DNA from: Symsagittifera roscoffensis
Taxonomy: Eukaryota > Xenacoelomorpha > Acoela > Convolutidae
Length of the DNA stretch: 64,000 nt
Reading direction: 5' to 3'
Assembly: GCF_963678635.1 (NCBI RefSeq)
Contig: NC_087069.1
Span: forward strand, 11,430,512-11,494,511
The notes beneath the pieces are model-generated. The model was not told the DNA's origin, searched no databases, and was given only the letters and a program-made list of their open reading frames with translations. A program made the translations under genes and the position numbers. Of the stretch, positions 37,747 to 47,149 are shown one piece after another. The first letter of the stretch is position 1, and each line of letters starts with the position of its first letter.

Positions 37747-38312
37747 GGATCAATTGAGCAATCTCCCCCCCATTCTCGCGTGGGGGGGAGATAGCTCAAT
37801 AGGTACTTGAGACATGTTTATAACCACTTGAAAACAGTTTGAATGACATGAAATCATAAAACATATTTTCCAACGAATGTGGAAAGCCGAAATTTACGAT
37901 AAAAAAAGCTCTAAAGTTTCATTTAGATTTTCTTTCTTTAAATTTTCTTTCTTAAATTGACAAAAAAATTTTGCGAACAATATCAAGGTGCTACGGAGAA
38001 CCGTTTTTGCTATTCAGATACAAGGCTAGAGCACCAACCCTGGTAAATTGCTTTCTTCGATGAGGCTATGGTCGCCTAAACAAAGTTTTGCAAAAAAAAA
38101 AAACATTTTTTTTTCATAAATTTCGATTTTTTTTCAAAATTTTTCTCGATACTCATGTAAGAAAAACTTCATTCGGTCAATTGATTGCGTGCTATAAACA
38201 CATCATCCATCTACTTGCGTTTGCTGACGTCTTTTTGTAGAGTTTATTCGTTTTTGCTGGGGGGGAGATAGCTCAATTGGTCATTACGGGGGGGAGATTG
38301 CTCAATTGATCC
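37747..38312. mobile_element. Small inverted-repeat transposon, family Z (566 bp)
   Basis: The ends are a 25-bp perfect inverted repeat beginning GGATCAATTGAGCAATCTCC and running into a C7 tract. It is flanked by a perfect 8-bp duplication gttttttt (37739-37746 and 38313-38320). Just inside each end is a second related string (gggggggagatagctcaat, at about 37781 and 38258), so the left end can fold into a tight hairpin. It has no coding capacity. Confidence 0.85.
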
Positions 38313-38574
38313 GTTTTTTTTCCATTCAAATCATGCTTAGATGTGTATCGTTGCGCATTTTCTATGGTGGGCAACGCAAGGACGTCTGGAGTGACAATAC
38401 GTTTACACGTTGCGCATTCGCATTTTTAATGGGTCTTTTTTGAGTTTTCATGCTCAGCCTTTTTTTGGTTCGCGAGTATCTTTATATGTTTTTTATACAT
38501 TATGCTTTAAATAGCTTTAATTATATCACAGGCTTGGTTATTTCACTTGGGTAATTGCCACACCTCTTTTCTCC

Positions 38575-39229
38575 TCAGAAAGCGAACATGTCGTTCTTCA
38601 TGGATCGTCGCATGGCGTCAACTGCCATATCGTCAATTTTGTGTATCTGTTTCACATTGAACTGACTCACATGGTTTTTGGCTCTCGGAGATCCAAATCG
38701 AGGACCGCGGCGACCTGAAAACATCAGTTGTTCACGTTTGTTCAGTTTTTTGTTCCAAATCTTGGTTGCCTCAAAGAGAAATTTGAAGTGAAAACAATAC
38801 TGATTTTAATTTCGAATGAGTGATAGTTTCATATAAACGAACAAAATTATGACCAATTACAAAGGATTTTTCAGGGGACTGCATGCAAATCTTTACGGAT
38901 ATTGAAAGTTTGGTGTTCTTTAAAGTTTGGTGTTACCGTTTTTCCCACCTTTTCCTTTTCCGGCCCGTGCCGAGTAGTCTTTTCCCGAGTAGTCATCGGC
39001 AGCCGAGGGGTCGTAGTAGGAGGACTTCTTCTTCCTCCCTGCTTCCCCCACTTGGAAAACGAGGGCTGTGGCGACCATGACGCAGAGGACTATAGCGATA
39101 GTGAGTTTCCTAAAATAATCACATGAATCTCCATAACTTTCCCCTACTTTTGCTTATAAATTGCCATCTTCACAAAAAACTCTTCACAAGATCATACGTG
39201 GAAGATTGGTTGCTTAATATAACTTACAT
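38575..39229 (-). CDS. Secreted peptide gene B (three exons, split start codon)
   Basis: On the minus strand exon 1 ends ...ggaaaAT at 39228 before donor gtaagt. Exon 2 is 39109-38937 (acceptor ttattttag|G, donor G|gtaaca) and exon 3 is 38714-38575 (acceptor gatgttttcag|GT, stop TGA at 38575-38577). The joined frame gives 104 residues. A signal peptide (KLTIAIVLCVMVATALVF, then QVGEA) is followed by GRKKKSSYYDPSAADDYSGK and a Gly/Lys linker. The C-terminal domain contains GSPRAKNHVSQFNVKQIHKI and ends RRSMKNDMFAF. That domain matches gene C (46357-46948): AK.HV.QFN, I.K, D, RR. ATTAAA on the minus strand near 38516-38521 could be the poly(A) signal. It is secreted by inference. Exon 2 is markedly GC-richer than its surroundings, as expected of a real exon. 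Confidence 0.75.
38938..39108 (-). other. Gene B exon 2, GC-rich coding block
   Basis: This exon encodes the signal peptide and the Tyr/Asp/Ser-rich segment. Splitting by intron phase, exon 2 ends after the first base of a Gly codon (phase 1), and exon 3 supplies GT. Confidence 0.65.
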
Positions 39230-39479
39230 TTTCCTTAGTTGTACTGTTTTTTTCTCGATGATTTCTGTCAAGTGATTGTAAAATTAGATGATGAAAAGTG
39301 ATTACTCAATTGAACAAGTGACTAAGAGCGGCAATTTTAGGCGCTTTTTTGAGAAGTAACACAGTAACATCCGCGGGTAAAACATTTCAACAGGCTGAAT
39401 TTTTTCAATGACTCTGAAAGCAATGACTTCAAATGACTTTGAAAATGTGATAAGTCAAAGTGGCTGCGAAAAAAGTTTT

Positions 39480-39680
39480 GGCTCTTTTTCCTTTTCCCCC
39501 CACCTCAAACAAACATGAATTTTATGGTCTAACGAGTGGTTTTACAAGGTTGATTATGAAGACCAAATATGCTTTTTATGGCCTAATTAGTCTGCATGTC
39601 AATTTTCACGACAATCGGACAAAGTGAACAGTAACTTCAAATATGAAAATTTGCAGGTGGGGGGGGAAGGAAAAAGAGCC
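39480..39680. mobile_element. Family-X small inverted-repeat transposon, intact ends (201 bp)
   Basis: GGCTCTTTTTCCTTTTCC on the left and ggaaggaaaaagagcc on the right. Perfect 8-bp flanking duplication aaagtttt (39472-39479 and 39681-39688). Each end carries a C/G run just inside (ccccccacct; aggtggggggg). It has no coding capacity. Eight-base duplications fit hAT, Merlin or P-type transposases; the GG terminus leaves the superfamily open. Confidence 0.85.
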
Positions 39681-39834
39681 AAAGTTTTGAGCGTTAACTT
39701 TCGCAGCAAACAATAGCTTTTTCCACGTAAACTTAAAAAAATTGTTCGTTCGGCCACTGCATAGCAAAAATATTGTTAAATTTTTCATTCTTACACTCTG
39801 AGACGTTTAATTGCTGTTCAGAACATCAAAACTC

Positions 39835-40380
39835 ATTTTTAAACTTGCTTCAATTTCAATTACAAAAACCAAAAGATGTAACTGAAAAATAGGCGGCTCT
39901 TTTCTTCTCCACATCCCCACCCCATTTTTGAATTTCAATTTTGAAATACTAATCTTACATTGTCTACAAAAACTTGGCATAGTGAACGAAATAAAACTTG
40001 TGAACAGATTTAGGCTCTTTCCAGTTCCACCCCCTTTCAAAATAACGAGTTTTATATTTCTTTTACGTGTTATTACGGCTAAATGCGTGATGTTACGCTG
40101 TAAAGTATGAAGAACAAATCTGTTCAGGATTGTCGATTTGTTCACCACGCCAAATTTCATTGCTTTATGATAACGTTAAACAAGCTTTTCAAAATGAATT
40201 TGAAAGGGGGGAACTGGAAAAGAGCCTTCATTTTGAAACTTGCTTGAAATACATTTCTGAAAAACCAAAAGATCGAACTGAAAAATACGCGACTATTTTC
40301 CACTCCACGTCCTCATCCCATTTTTGAATTTTAATTTTGAAACATTAATCCTACATTGTCCTTGTCTTAAAAAACTTGGC
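39835..40380. repeat. Local duplication interrupted by a family-Y element
   Basis: About 39835-40012 (aaacttgcttcaatttc..., accaaaagatgtaactgaaaaat, ccccatttttgaattt) reappears in diverged form at 40228-40390 (aaacttgcttgaaatac, accaaaagatcgaactgaaaaat, cccatttttgaatttt). The family-Y copy at 40013-40226 sits between them. Confidence 0.6.
40013..40226. mobile_element. Family-Y small inverted-repeat transposon (214 bp)
   Basis: The ends ggctctttccagttccacc and gggggaactggaaaagagcc are inverted repeats. The interior matches the copy at 33289-33507 in opposite orientation (aaataacgagttttat; gtgatgttacgctgtaaag). No clear 8-bp duplication remains. Confidence 0.7.
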
Positions 40381-40477
40381 ATAGTGAACAAATTTGTTCT
40401 TTCAACATTGCATCGTAAAATTGAGCGTTTAATCATAATTTAATAACACATAAAACAATCAAAATCAGAACGATTTT

Positions 40478-40900
40478 TTATGTTCTTCTACCCCCCCCCA
40501 GCTGCAAATTTCTTTAATATTTTTATTAAACATTATTTGATTGCAACAAAAAACTCATATGCGGGCAAATTATGCTACGACAAAATTATTCGGTCTTAAC
40601 TTTATAGAACCCCTCGTGGCTCTTTTTCCTCCTCCCCCCCACCTCACACGAGCTTCGATATATTAGAGTAACGGGTGGTTTTACGAGGTTGAGTATAAGA
40701 ACCAAATATGTTTGTTGTGGCCTTTTTAGTCTGTATGTAAATTTTCATAACAATCGGACAATGTGGTCAACAAATTTACGTGTAAAAATTTGCAGGTGGG
40801 GGGAAAAGGAAAAAGAGCCCCCCTCGTTACACCAGAAAATTGATGCTGGTCTGAGATGCTCATTTTTTTCTCAACCGTGCCACTTGAAAATAAAAGAAAA
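40478..40900. mobile_element. Degenerate family-X copy hosting a younger family-X copy
   Basis: The flanks 40478-40617 and 40820-40900 together match the interior of family X (ctgcaaatttct..., gaacccctcgt/tacaccagaaaa). The younger element at 40618-40819 interrupts them. Confidence 0.6.
40618..40819. mobile_element. Family-X transposon with perfect duplication, nested in another X (202 bp)
   Basis: The ends GGCTCTTTTTCCTCC and ggggaaaaggaaaaagagcc are inverted repeats. Perfect 8-bp duplication cccctcgt (40610-40617 and 40820-40827). The unoccupied version of the same site exists at about 33544-33560 (gcccctcgttacaccataaa) inside another X copy. Confidence 0.9.
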
Positions 40901-41156
40901 TGTGTATCGCCGAAAAAAGGGCAAGGACCTGTGAGCAAACCCAATTGTTTTAAGCAATGGGTGCAGAAGAGGCGCTCCCCCACTTCAAATAAGCACCTCT
41001 TTTACGGTGTATGTATTGACCGGTTTTGGAAGGCTGGAGATTAATTATGATTTTTTTGTGGCCCTAGTAGTTCGCATGAAAAATTTTTTATCAATGAAAA
41101 CATATGAACAAAAATTGGCTTTTTCCAGTTTCCATTTTTTCTGCGTAAAATTGACT

Positions 41157-41330
41157 ATTTCCCCTTTTACCCAAACCTGGGATCTTTTACAACAGGTCTT
41201 TTTGTTCACATCATCCGATTGTTACATAAATGGGCATGCAAAATTATGAGGCCACGAAAAAGGTGCTTGGTCTTCATATTTAAGCTTGTATTACAATTTC
41301 AAAATACTTTAACAGTGTTGATACAGCCAA
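41157..41330. mobile_element. Degenerate family-X copy
   Basis: The interior strings tttttgttcacatcatccgattgttac and atgggcatgcaaaattatgaggcc match the family-X interior. The ends are decayed. Confidence 0.5.
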
Positions 41331-41606
41331 TTGTATAAAAGACATATTGTAAAAAAAAAACAATCACTTGTTCACGCTTCCAGGTTTTTTTTTGCAGTTC
41401 AAAACATCAATATAAATTTGATTAGGCTTCTGTAGATTGATTTCCGTCAAATGTGAGACGGGAAGGAAGCCCTGAAAATTATTGAAGAAGTTTCCAAGTT
41501 TGACACGCTCATTTCCATTTCCCCCACTTTTTTTTGCAATTTTAAAATGCGTTTGAACACATTGTCTATGGCTATTCAATCAATGTTACAATTTGGAACC
41601 AGCAAT

Positions 41607-41799
41607 GGCTCTTTCCCTTTTCCCAACTTGCGAACTTTTGCAACCAAACTAGTTGTTCAAAATGTCCGGTTATTATGAAAATTGACAAGCGGACTCATTT
41701 GGCTATGGAAAACATGTTTGATGTTGATCTTCAACCTTGTAGAGTTAATCGTTGCACCAAACATTTGATGCTCGTGCGCGTGCAAAAGGAAAAAGAGCC
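41607..41799. mobile_element. Family-X copy (193 bp)
   Basis: The ends ggctctttcccttttccc and gcaaaaggaaaaagagcc are inverted repeats. Flanking 8-mers ccagcaat and caggcaat match at 6 of 8. The C/G tracts are eroded. It is in the same orientation class as the 33176 copy. Confidence 0.7.
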
Positions 41800-43214
41800 C
41801 AGGCAATTCACATCTAGAAAAAAATGTGTAATTCCCCTACTCAAAATTTTCGTACTAGGCAATTAAATGACTAGCGTTTTGTTTGTTGCATGAAGTAACA
41901 TGACTAGCGTATTCTCCTTGAGTTAAAATCGATAAACCTTAGTCTTAGACTCAAAAACGGAATATTTTTTCTTAGGAAGAAAACAAAAAGGCCGAGTGAA
42001 AAGAATCCCACAGTTAAACCGTATCTAGAACTTCTCATGTCAGTTAAGGTTGTTATTGTATTCATTATTTATGTATCATAATTTTATATTATTGTGTACG
42101 GAAAAATGCAACTCTTTGGAGCAATTGAGTGTTTATGTCAGACTTATAATTATGTTACACCCTAAAACTAATATAAAAAAAACGCTCTGATTTTTGTTTC
42201 TGTCTAGTCATGAGACTGTTCCTGGAGTTTTTTGTCGACAAAAGCTCGTTTGGAAGATTTGAAAAACTCATTTGAAAAACTCGCCAGATTTAGAATTTGA
42301 AAAAGCGATTCATATAATTTTTTTTACAATCAAAGTAACTGACAAGTATGATTCACAAAAGTATCTTTAAATTTAGTTCCAACTCGAAAATACATTTTTG
42401 AATCAAATAATTTTCTCAATACACTGAGGTTTTTGAAAAAAAAAAGTTTTTTGAAATTTTATTGGTCAAACAATTTTCATAGTTTCAAAAATTAGAACTA
42501 GCATTTTTTAGACTCCATGTATGAACTTATGAAACAAACAAATTATTGATTTAGAAGTCAACTGCACTCAGATTGCACTGAAACTTAACACAATGAAAAA
42601 ACTAACAACACACAACAATTTAAGCTTTATAATTTTTATCGGTACACTACCCGTTTAGCTGTTTTTACAAGAAAAACATTAATAAGAATTGAAAATATGA
42701 AAAAATCGGACGTTTAAATTATCCCTGTGAAAAACAAAATTAGCCAAAAGGGCTAAATAATATTAAAATGATGTTGATAGATTTCAGGCATTTTTCCATG
42801 TTCCCAACCTCCGTACAATCACAAAAAAAAGCTGAGAAATTGATTATTCAGCAATTTGCACGTAGAAATTTTTATAACAGTCTGTTAACTTGTTCGCACT
42901 GACACGTTTTCTTAAAGTTAAGAATATCAAAATCAATTTTATGTAGACTCTGTAGTCAATTATCTTCTGTTTTAAAGTAAGAAATTTGCACTTACTCTTA
43001 CTTTTGCAACTATCCATGTTGTAGGTTCAAACTAATATGATCAATTTTAGGCGCTTATCTTTTTCCGTCACATTTGATTTACAGTTTTTAAAGGTTAATT
43101 TTTCCTTGTCAAGCTTAGTTTTCATTTATCGCTGCTTTTGTCTCTGCATAAACAGAAAAATAGACAAGACTCCTCGTATCAGGGCGAAGCCCTGAATGTA
43201 CCGAATGCCTTTAA
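41800..43214. other. No convincing gene
   Basis: AT-rich sequence. A possible exon start (tttttcttag|gaag at about 41975) leads only to a short basic peptide before a stop; see the rejected notes. Otherwise there is a stable mini-hairpin at 43179-43195 and nothing else. Confidence 0.4.
43179..43195. repeat. 7-bp stem hairpin with GCGAAGC tip
   Basis: TCAGGGCGAAGCCCTGA is a perfect 7-bp stem around GAA. The GCGAAGC core is known as an unusually stable DNA mini-hairpin. Confidence 0.7.
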
Positions 43215-43328
43215 GGAGCAGCATTGTAATCACATTAAAAAAATTAAATGAAATGAATTAAAACGAAATTTTGGAGCAGCAGTAATAACATTAAAAAAAT
43301 TAATTGAAATAAAGTAAAACGAAATTTT
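43215..43328. repeat. Tandem duplication, unit ~57 bp
   Basis: ggagcagcattgtaatcac... (43215) is followed by ggagcagcagtaataac... (43273). Each copy runs into acattaaaaaaatta and ends acgaaatttt. Confidence 0.75.
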
Positions 43329-43349
43329 TTTTCTAAAATTTGATTTTTT

Positions 43350-43900
43350 TTAAAAATCATCACCCCACACGCCATATAAAGTACAAAAAGATAATTTTCA
43401 TTCCTTGTAACAAATCAATTGTGGCAAATAAGTTTCGTTCAACCAATTTGGAACGATTCATAAGACGGATTACATCTCCGCCTTTGCGTTAATAGCGCGA
43501 TATATATCGCGCGTTTATTGTCCCAAATTGGTCAAAATGGCCAAAATGGCAATCTTTGAACCCTCATAACTTTACGAAAAATGATCACAGGTGAAATATC
43601 TTTTCAAATTTAAGCTCAGGACAACAATTCCTTTTGAATGATATTTAAAAAAATCCGTCAAAAATGGCTAGTTAAAAAGTCAAATTTTGTCTGAAGAAAA
43701 AAAACCCACCCCGAGCACAAATATTCCGTTACTTTCGTATCGATAGTCGGAACAAAAACACAGTTTACACTTTCCCATCATATCCGCTCTCGGAAACTGT
43801 TGGTTTGTTTTTGCAGTTCTTGAAGTTGACAAACAAAAACAAGTCGTGTTCCTGCGCAATGAGCTTCGCAACGAAAGGTTGACTTGCAAAAATTTGAAGA
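43350..43900. repeat. Dispersed repeat, family R1, copy 1
   Basis: Shares aggtgaaat, tgagctcaggacaacaa-like and aaattttgtctg strings in the same order with 55860-56340, and more weakly with 62215-62420. It contains a palindrome (43495-43512). No gene. Confidence 0.65.
43495..43512. repeat. 18-bp perfect palindrome inside a larger inverted repeat
   Basis: GCGCGATATATATCGCGC reads the same on both strands. It is flanked at a distance by ACCAATTTGG (about 43442) and CCAAATTGGT (about 43522), which are also inverted. This gives a nested, cruciform-prone structure. Confidence 0.8.
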
Positions 43901-44646
43901 TGGATGTCATCTTCCAAAGATCTTGAAAGTTTTTTTTTCATCAATCTTTTTAGATTCTTGCCAGATAACCTTTATAGACAGTCTGTCAAAAATGAAACAA
44001 ACTTTGATAACGCATGCCTATGGTTAAAAAAATTTTGTAATTGTTAGTAACGCTCTTCTTGTGACTACACTTTAAAGCTTAACCCAATGTGAACGTTTTT
44101 TTTTGAGATTTCAAAATTGGCTGTGTTATCAAAAATATAACTAAAATCATAAAAGTACCCGGGTTGACCTCAATACACCGAAAATGGTTATCATACAATT
44201 CCATACATCAAGTGTATGGAAAAATGCTTGTCATACAATTTTCATACATTCTAAAAATAGTTGAAAACTGGTGTAAACTTATTTCTGTGGATGTTTGACC
44301 AATACTCACAGACCAATGATTCACACAGACCAATACTCACACATTTTGGGTGGCGATGATCGCATTTTGTCTGTCAGGTATGATAGTCGCGATGGTTGCT
44401 CTAGTTGCACCGCTGCAAGCAGGATAACAGCGATATGGCCATTTCCGTGGTTGCGCCGTTTGCTTTTTTGGCGGAAGTCTGAATAATATGAAGAATACTC
44501 TCAAGCGTCTGGTTGCATCATTTTTGCCTCTGTCGCTAAATTCTAGTTATGAAACAAAATATATGCAAACTTCTGCCCAAAACTGTGGATCTAGACCCGG
44601 GATAAAGTAGGACTAAAATAGTCCAAAGTTATGGCAGATCGATTCA
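43901..44646. other. No gene seen; short imperfect repeats
   Basis: Around 44295-44342 accaatactcacag / accaatgattcacac / accaatactcacac repeat. Otherwise unremarkable. Confidence 0.4.
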
Positions 44647-45560
44647 ATGAAATACCGAACTGTTACCTTGTTTTGTGGTTGCATCAAATCAAACTTCGTC
44701 AATCAAAAGGAAACTTTTATAATTAAAGTTTGGTATTACCCTTTTGGAGATACCCTCATTCACTTTCAAGAGTTATTAATTGATTATAATTTTTTTCTAG
44801 TAGCAGTCTTACTAAAATTGAGAAATTTTTTTTTCAATATTTTAATTGTCGATTATAATCATTTTTTAAATCATAAAAAAAACAACTAAAAAGCGGTGTA
44901 ATCAATTATAATTGATTATAACTGATTATTTTGATCCTAATTTCTGATTTAATTGTTTTGCACAAAAAATCCATTTCAATCAAAAATAATCGACATCAAT
45001 CTTTTTTGTTTGCCTGACTGTCTTTGACGTTGCATCTAAATTGGTTATATTTATTGCTGTATGATTTTCAACATGGTTGGTTCATGTGAAAAATGGAAAA
45101 AACAGTGGTATAGAAGTTTCAAAATCAAGTCAACTTCTTTTTTTTTAAATTAATTCTTTTCGATTGGAGTTGCTTCATGATGCACATCAATAAATGTTTC
45201 TAACCACAAAAAAATCAGCATATTGATTTAATTTCATGACTTAGTTAGAAATTTAAATTTCAACTACCGCGGAACTTTCGACTAATAAAAAATGATCGCT
45301 ATGAACAAAAGTGTGACAAAATCTCTAGTTTTAGAGGTTTGTATTTGACAGAAAAAAGGCCCAAAAGATATAAAATGATATACCCTTTTCGTGTGACAAT
45401 TTGTAAATGATTATAATCGATTCAAATTTTTTTCTATGAACTATAACCAATTATAATGGAATATAAGAAAAAAGTAATCGGTTGGAAATTATCATGAATA
45501 TAATTTTGATTATATCAATTATAAATCCTTTCAACAACTAATTTTTGTTATTTATGATCA
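44647..45560. repeat. TTATAATC palindrome-rich block
   Basis: Clusters of (T)TATAATC and its complement, e.g. aatcaattataattgattat at about 44905-44930 and gattataatcgattcaaatt at about 45410. These resemble the arms of the elements at 48083-49424 and 57088-57793, so this may be an older copy with unreadable ends. Confidence 0.45.
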
Positions 45561-45710
45561 ATTTTAAAAACATTTGCAGAAAAATAATCAATGCAATGGA
45601 TTACTAAAGTTGGATGTGGGTATCAATTCCTTGAGTTCAATCATACAAAGAAATTTTACAATTAACTATTTTTTGTTAAGTTCTAGGGAGTTTGAAAGTT
45701 TCCAATTGGA

Positions 45711-46240
45711 TCATGTTTTTAGCCAATTCATGCTGAAGAAATTTAACTTTGATTCAGAAAGGGCAAATTTTTCCATGATTTTCCGTAATGATGAGTAGCA
45801 GACTATATTTCGGTACAAAAACGTTTCAAATTGAAAAGAGGCAAAGCTAACTTGTCGTACAATTTTCCTGTTGCATACAGTTTCACAATCATTGATATTT
45901 AAAGTTTTCTTTATGAACAATTTTTTACACCTTTTAAGGGCATTCGTATCTCTCAAATCTTTGCCCTGATATCCGAGCAGTCTCATCGTTAAAGTGCGTA
46001 GTATTGCGACGTTTCTAGCGCTATCAAACTTTTTAAAATCCACTACGAACTCGCCGAAGAGTTTATATCACACCTATCTGACTTATACTTAGGCAACGTC
46101 GTTTTTTTTTTGAAATTAGACAACATTTGCATCCAAACTTGCGCACGATGACGAATCAAAGTTCTAGTTGGAAACCTTTTCCATACTTTTGCTGATATCG
46201 CTAAACAAGAGATCAGTTCGATTTTGAACACATATGGCAA
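45711..46240 (-). other. Pair of minus-strand open frames, unassigned
   Basis: 46043-46240 and 45711-46043 are adjacent minus-strand frames of 65 and 110 residues. They contain Lys/Arg-rich segments such as WKRFPTRTLIRHRAQVWMQM and GYQGKDLRDTNALKRCKKLF. I recognise no domain. They could be one broken transposon-type frame. They end just upstream of exon 1 of gene C and run the opposite way. Confidence 0.25.
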
Positions 46241-46356
46241 ACTAAACGTTGTGTCATTTAGGAGTCAAATCTCCAGATACTTTCTAGTCACAGAAATCAA
46301 ACATCGAAATTATTAGTAAAAATAACGAAGCTCAACTGGAAACTGAAAAAGAAATC

Positions 46357-46948
46357 ATGTGAGTTATTATTGCTCTGGAAAGTTGAGTAAATCCTTATTA
46401 TAGGTCAATCAATTTAGACACAACATTAAATCAATAATTTTGTCTAATTGGATCAAAACTTTTGTCTGTTTTGCAACAATATTTTTGCCAAGTTTAAAAC
46501 TAATTTTAATTTTTATGGATAAATTGTTTTCAAAAAATCACCCGACAAAAGTATATGCATTGGGTGAGTTATGCTTTTTAGGTCGAATCTCAATATTCTG
46601 TTTTTTATTTCACTCGTGGTTTTCGTTACACTAACAACCGAGTTGAAGCTTTTGGACGCCGATAAAACGAAGCAAGACGACAGTAAGCGAGCTACGAAAC
46701 GAAACAAGGACTACGATTACAATCAGAACGATTATGGAGATTACAGTGATGACGATGACCATAATAGCGAGCAAAGTTCTTCGGCTTCGGGTGAAGAAAC
46801 CGATTGGAACCTTGGCTCCGCAATGCCGGCAGGTAATTTTGGACCCTTTGCTAAAGACCATGTAAACCAGTTCAATATTCACAGCATAAGCAAAGTGGAC
46901 CATTTGAAGATCAACGCCTCAAGAAGAACTCAGTTCAATCAAGTTTGA
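46357..46948 (+). CDS. Secreted acidic peptide gene C (split start codon)
   Basis: Exon 1 ends ...gaaatcAT at 46358 before donor gtgagt. The 223-bp intron ends atgcttttag at 46581. Exon 2 starts G TCG AAT and stays open to TGA at 46946-46948, giving 122 residues. The order is: signal peptide (MSNLNILFFISLVVFVTLTT); a Lys/Arg-rich segment with possible dibasic cleavage sites (KRATKR); a Tyr/Asp/Asn/Ser-rich acidic stretch (DYDYNQNDYGDYSDDDDHN, then EQSSSASGEETDW); and a C-terminal domain with FAKDHVNQFNIHSISKVDHL and a final RR pair. The last domain matches gene B. Where gene B has intron 2, this gene reads through a Gly codon (GCAG|GTAATT), so the intron is absent, or an unused donor-like string remains. 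Secretion is inferred; the function is unknown. Confidence 0.75.
46359..46581 (+). other. Intron splitting the start codon of gene C
   Basis: 223 bp, donor AT|gtgagtt, acceptor gctttttag|G. It has nearly the same size and the same position as the first intron of gene A (229 bp). Confidence 0.75.
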
Positions 46949-47149
46949 AGTGCGGTGTCTTTGTAGGAGTGTTCTAGTCATCGCTGATGAAACGGAGCAG
47001 AAAACTGAGACCAATGGGAACCAAGACTATGAATCTGATAATTGTTTCATTTGTGGGGCTCATTAATGAAGAAAATGTTATCACGCTTTTTTAATCGGTT
47101 AGGAGCTACTTAAGGATGGCATACATATACGCAAAAGACTCATCCTTCC

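Noticed and set aside
38883-39126. Plus-strand frames of 65 and 74 codons
   Set aside because: They are shadows of gene B exon 2, which has a signal peptide and splice sites on the minus strand.
41975-42040. Possible third exon for gene A (acceptor ttcttag, then GRKQKGRVKRIPQLN)
   Set aside because: The resemblance to the QFN motif is weak, the peptide ends at once, and it lies 7.7 kb away beyond an opposite-strand gene.
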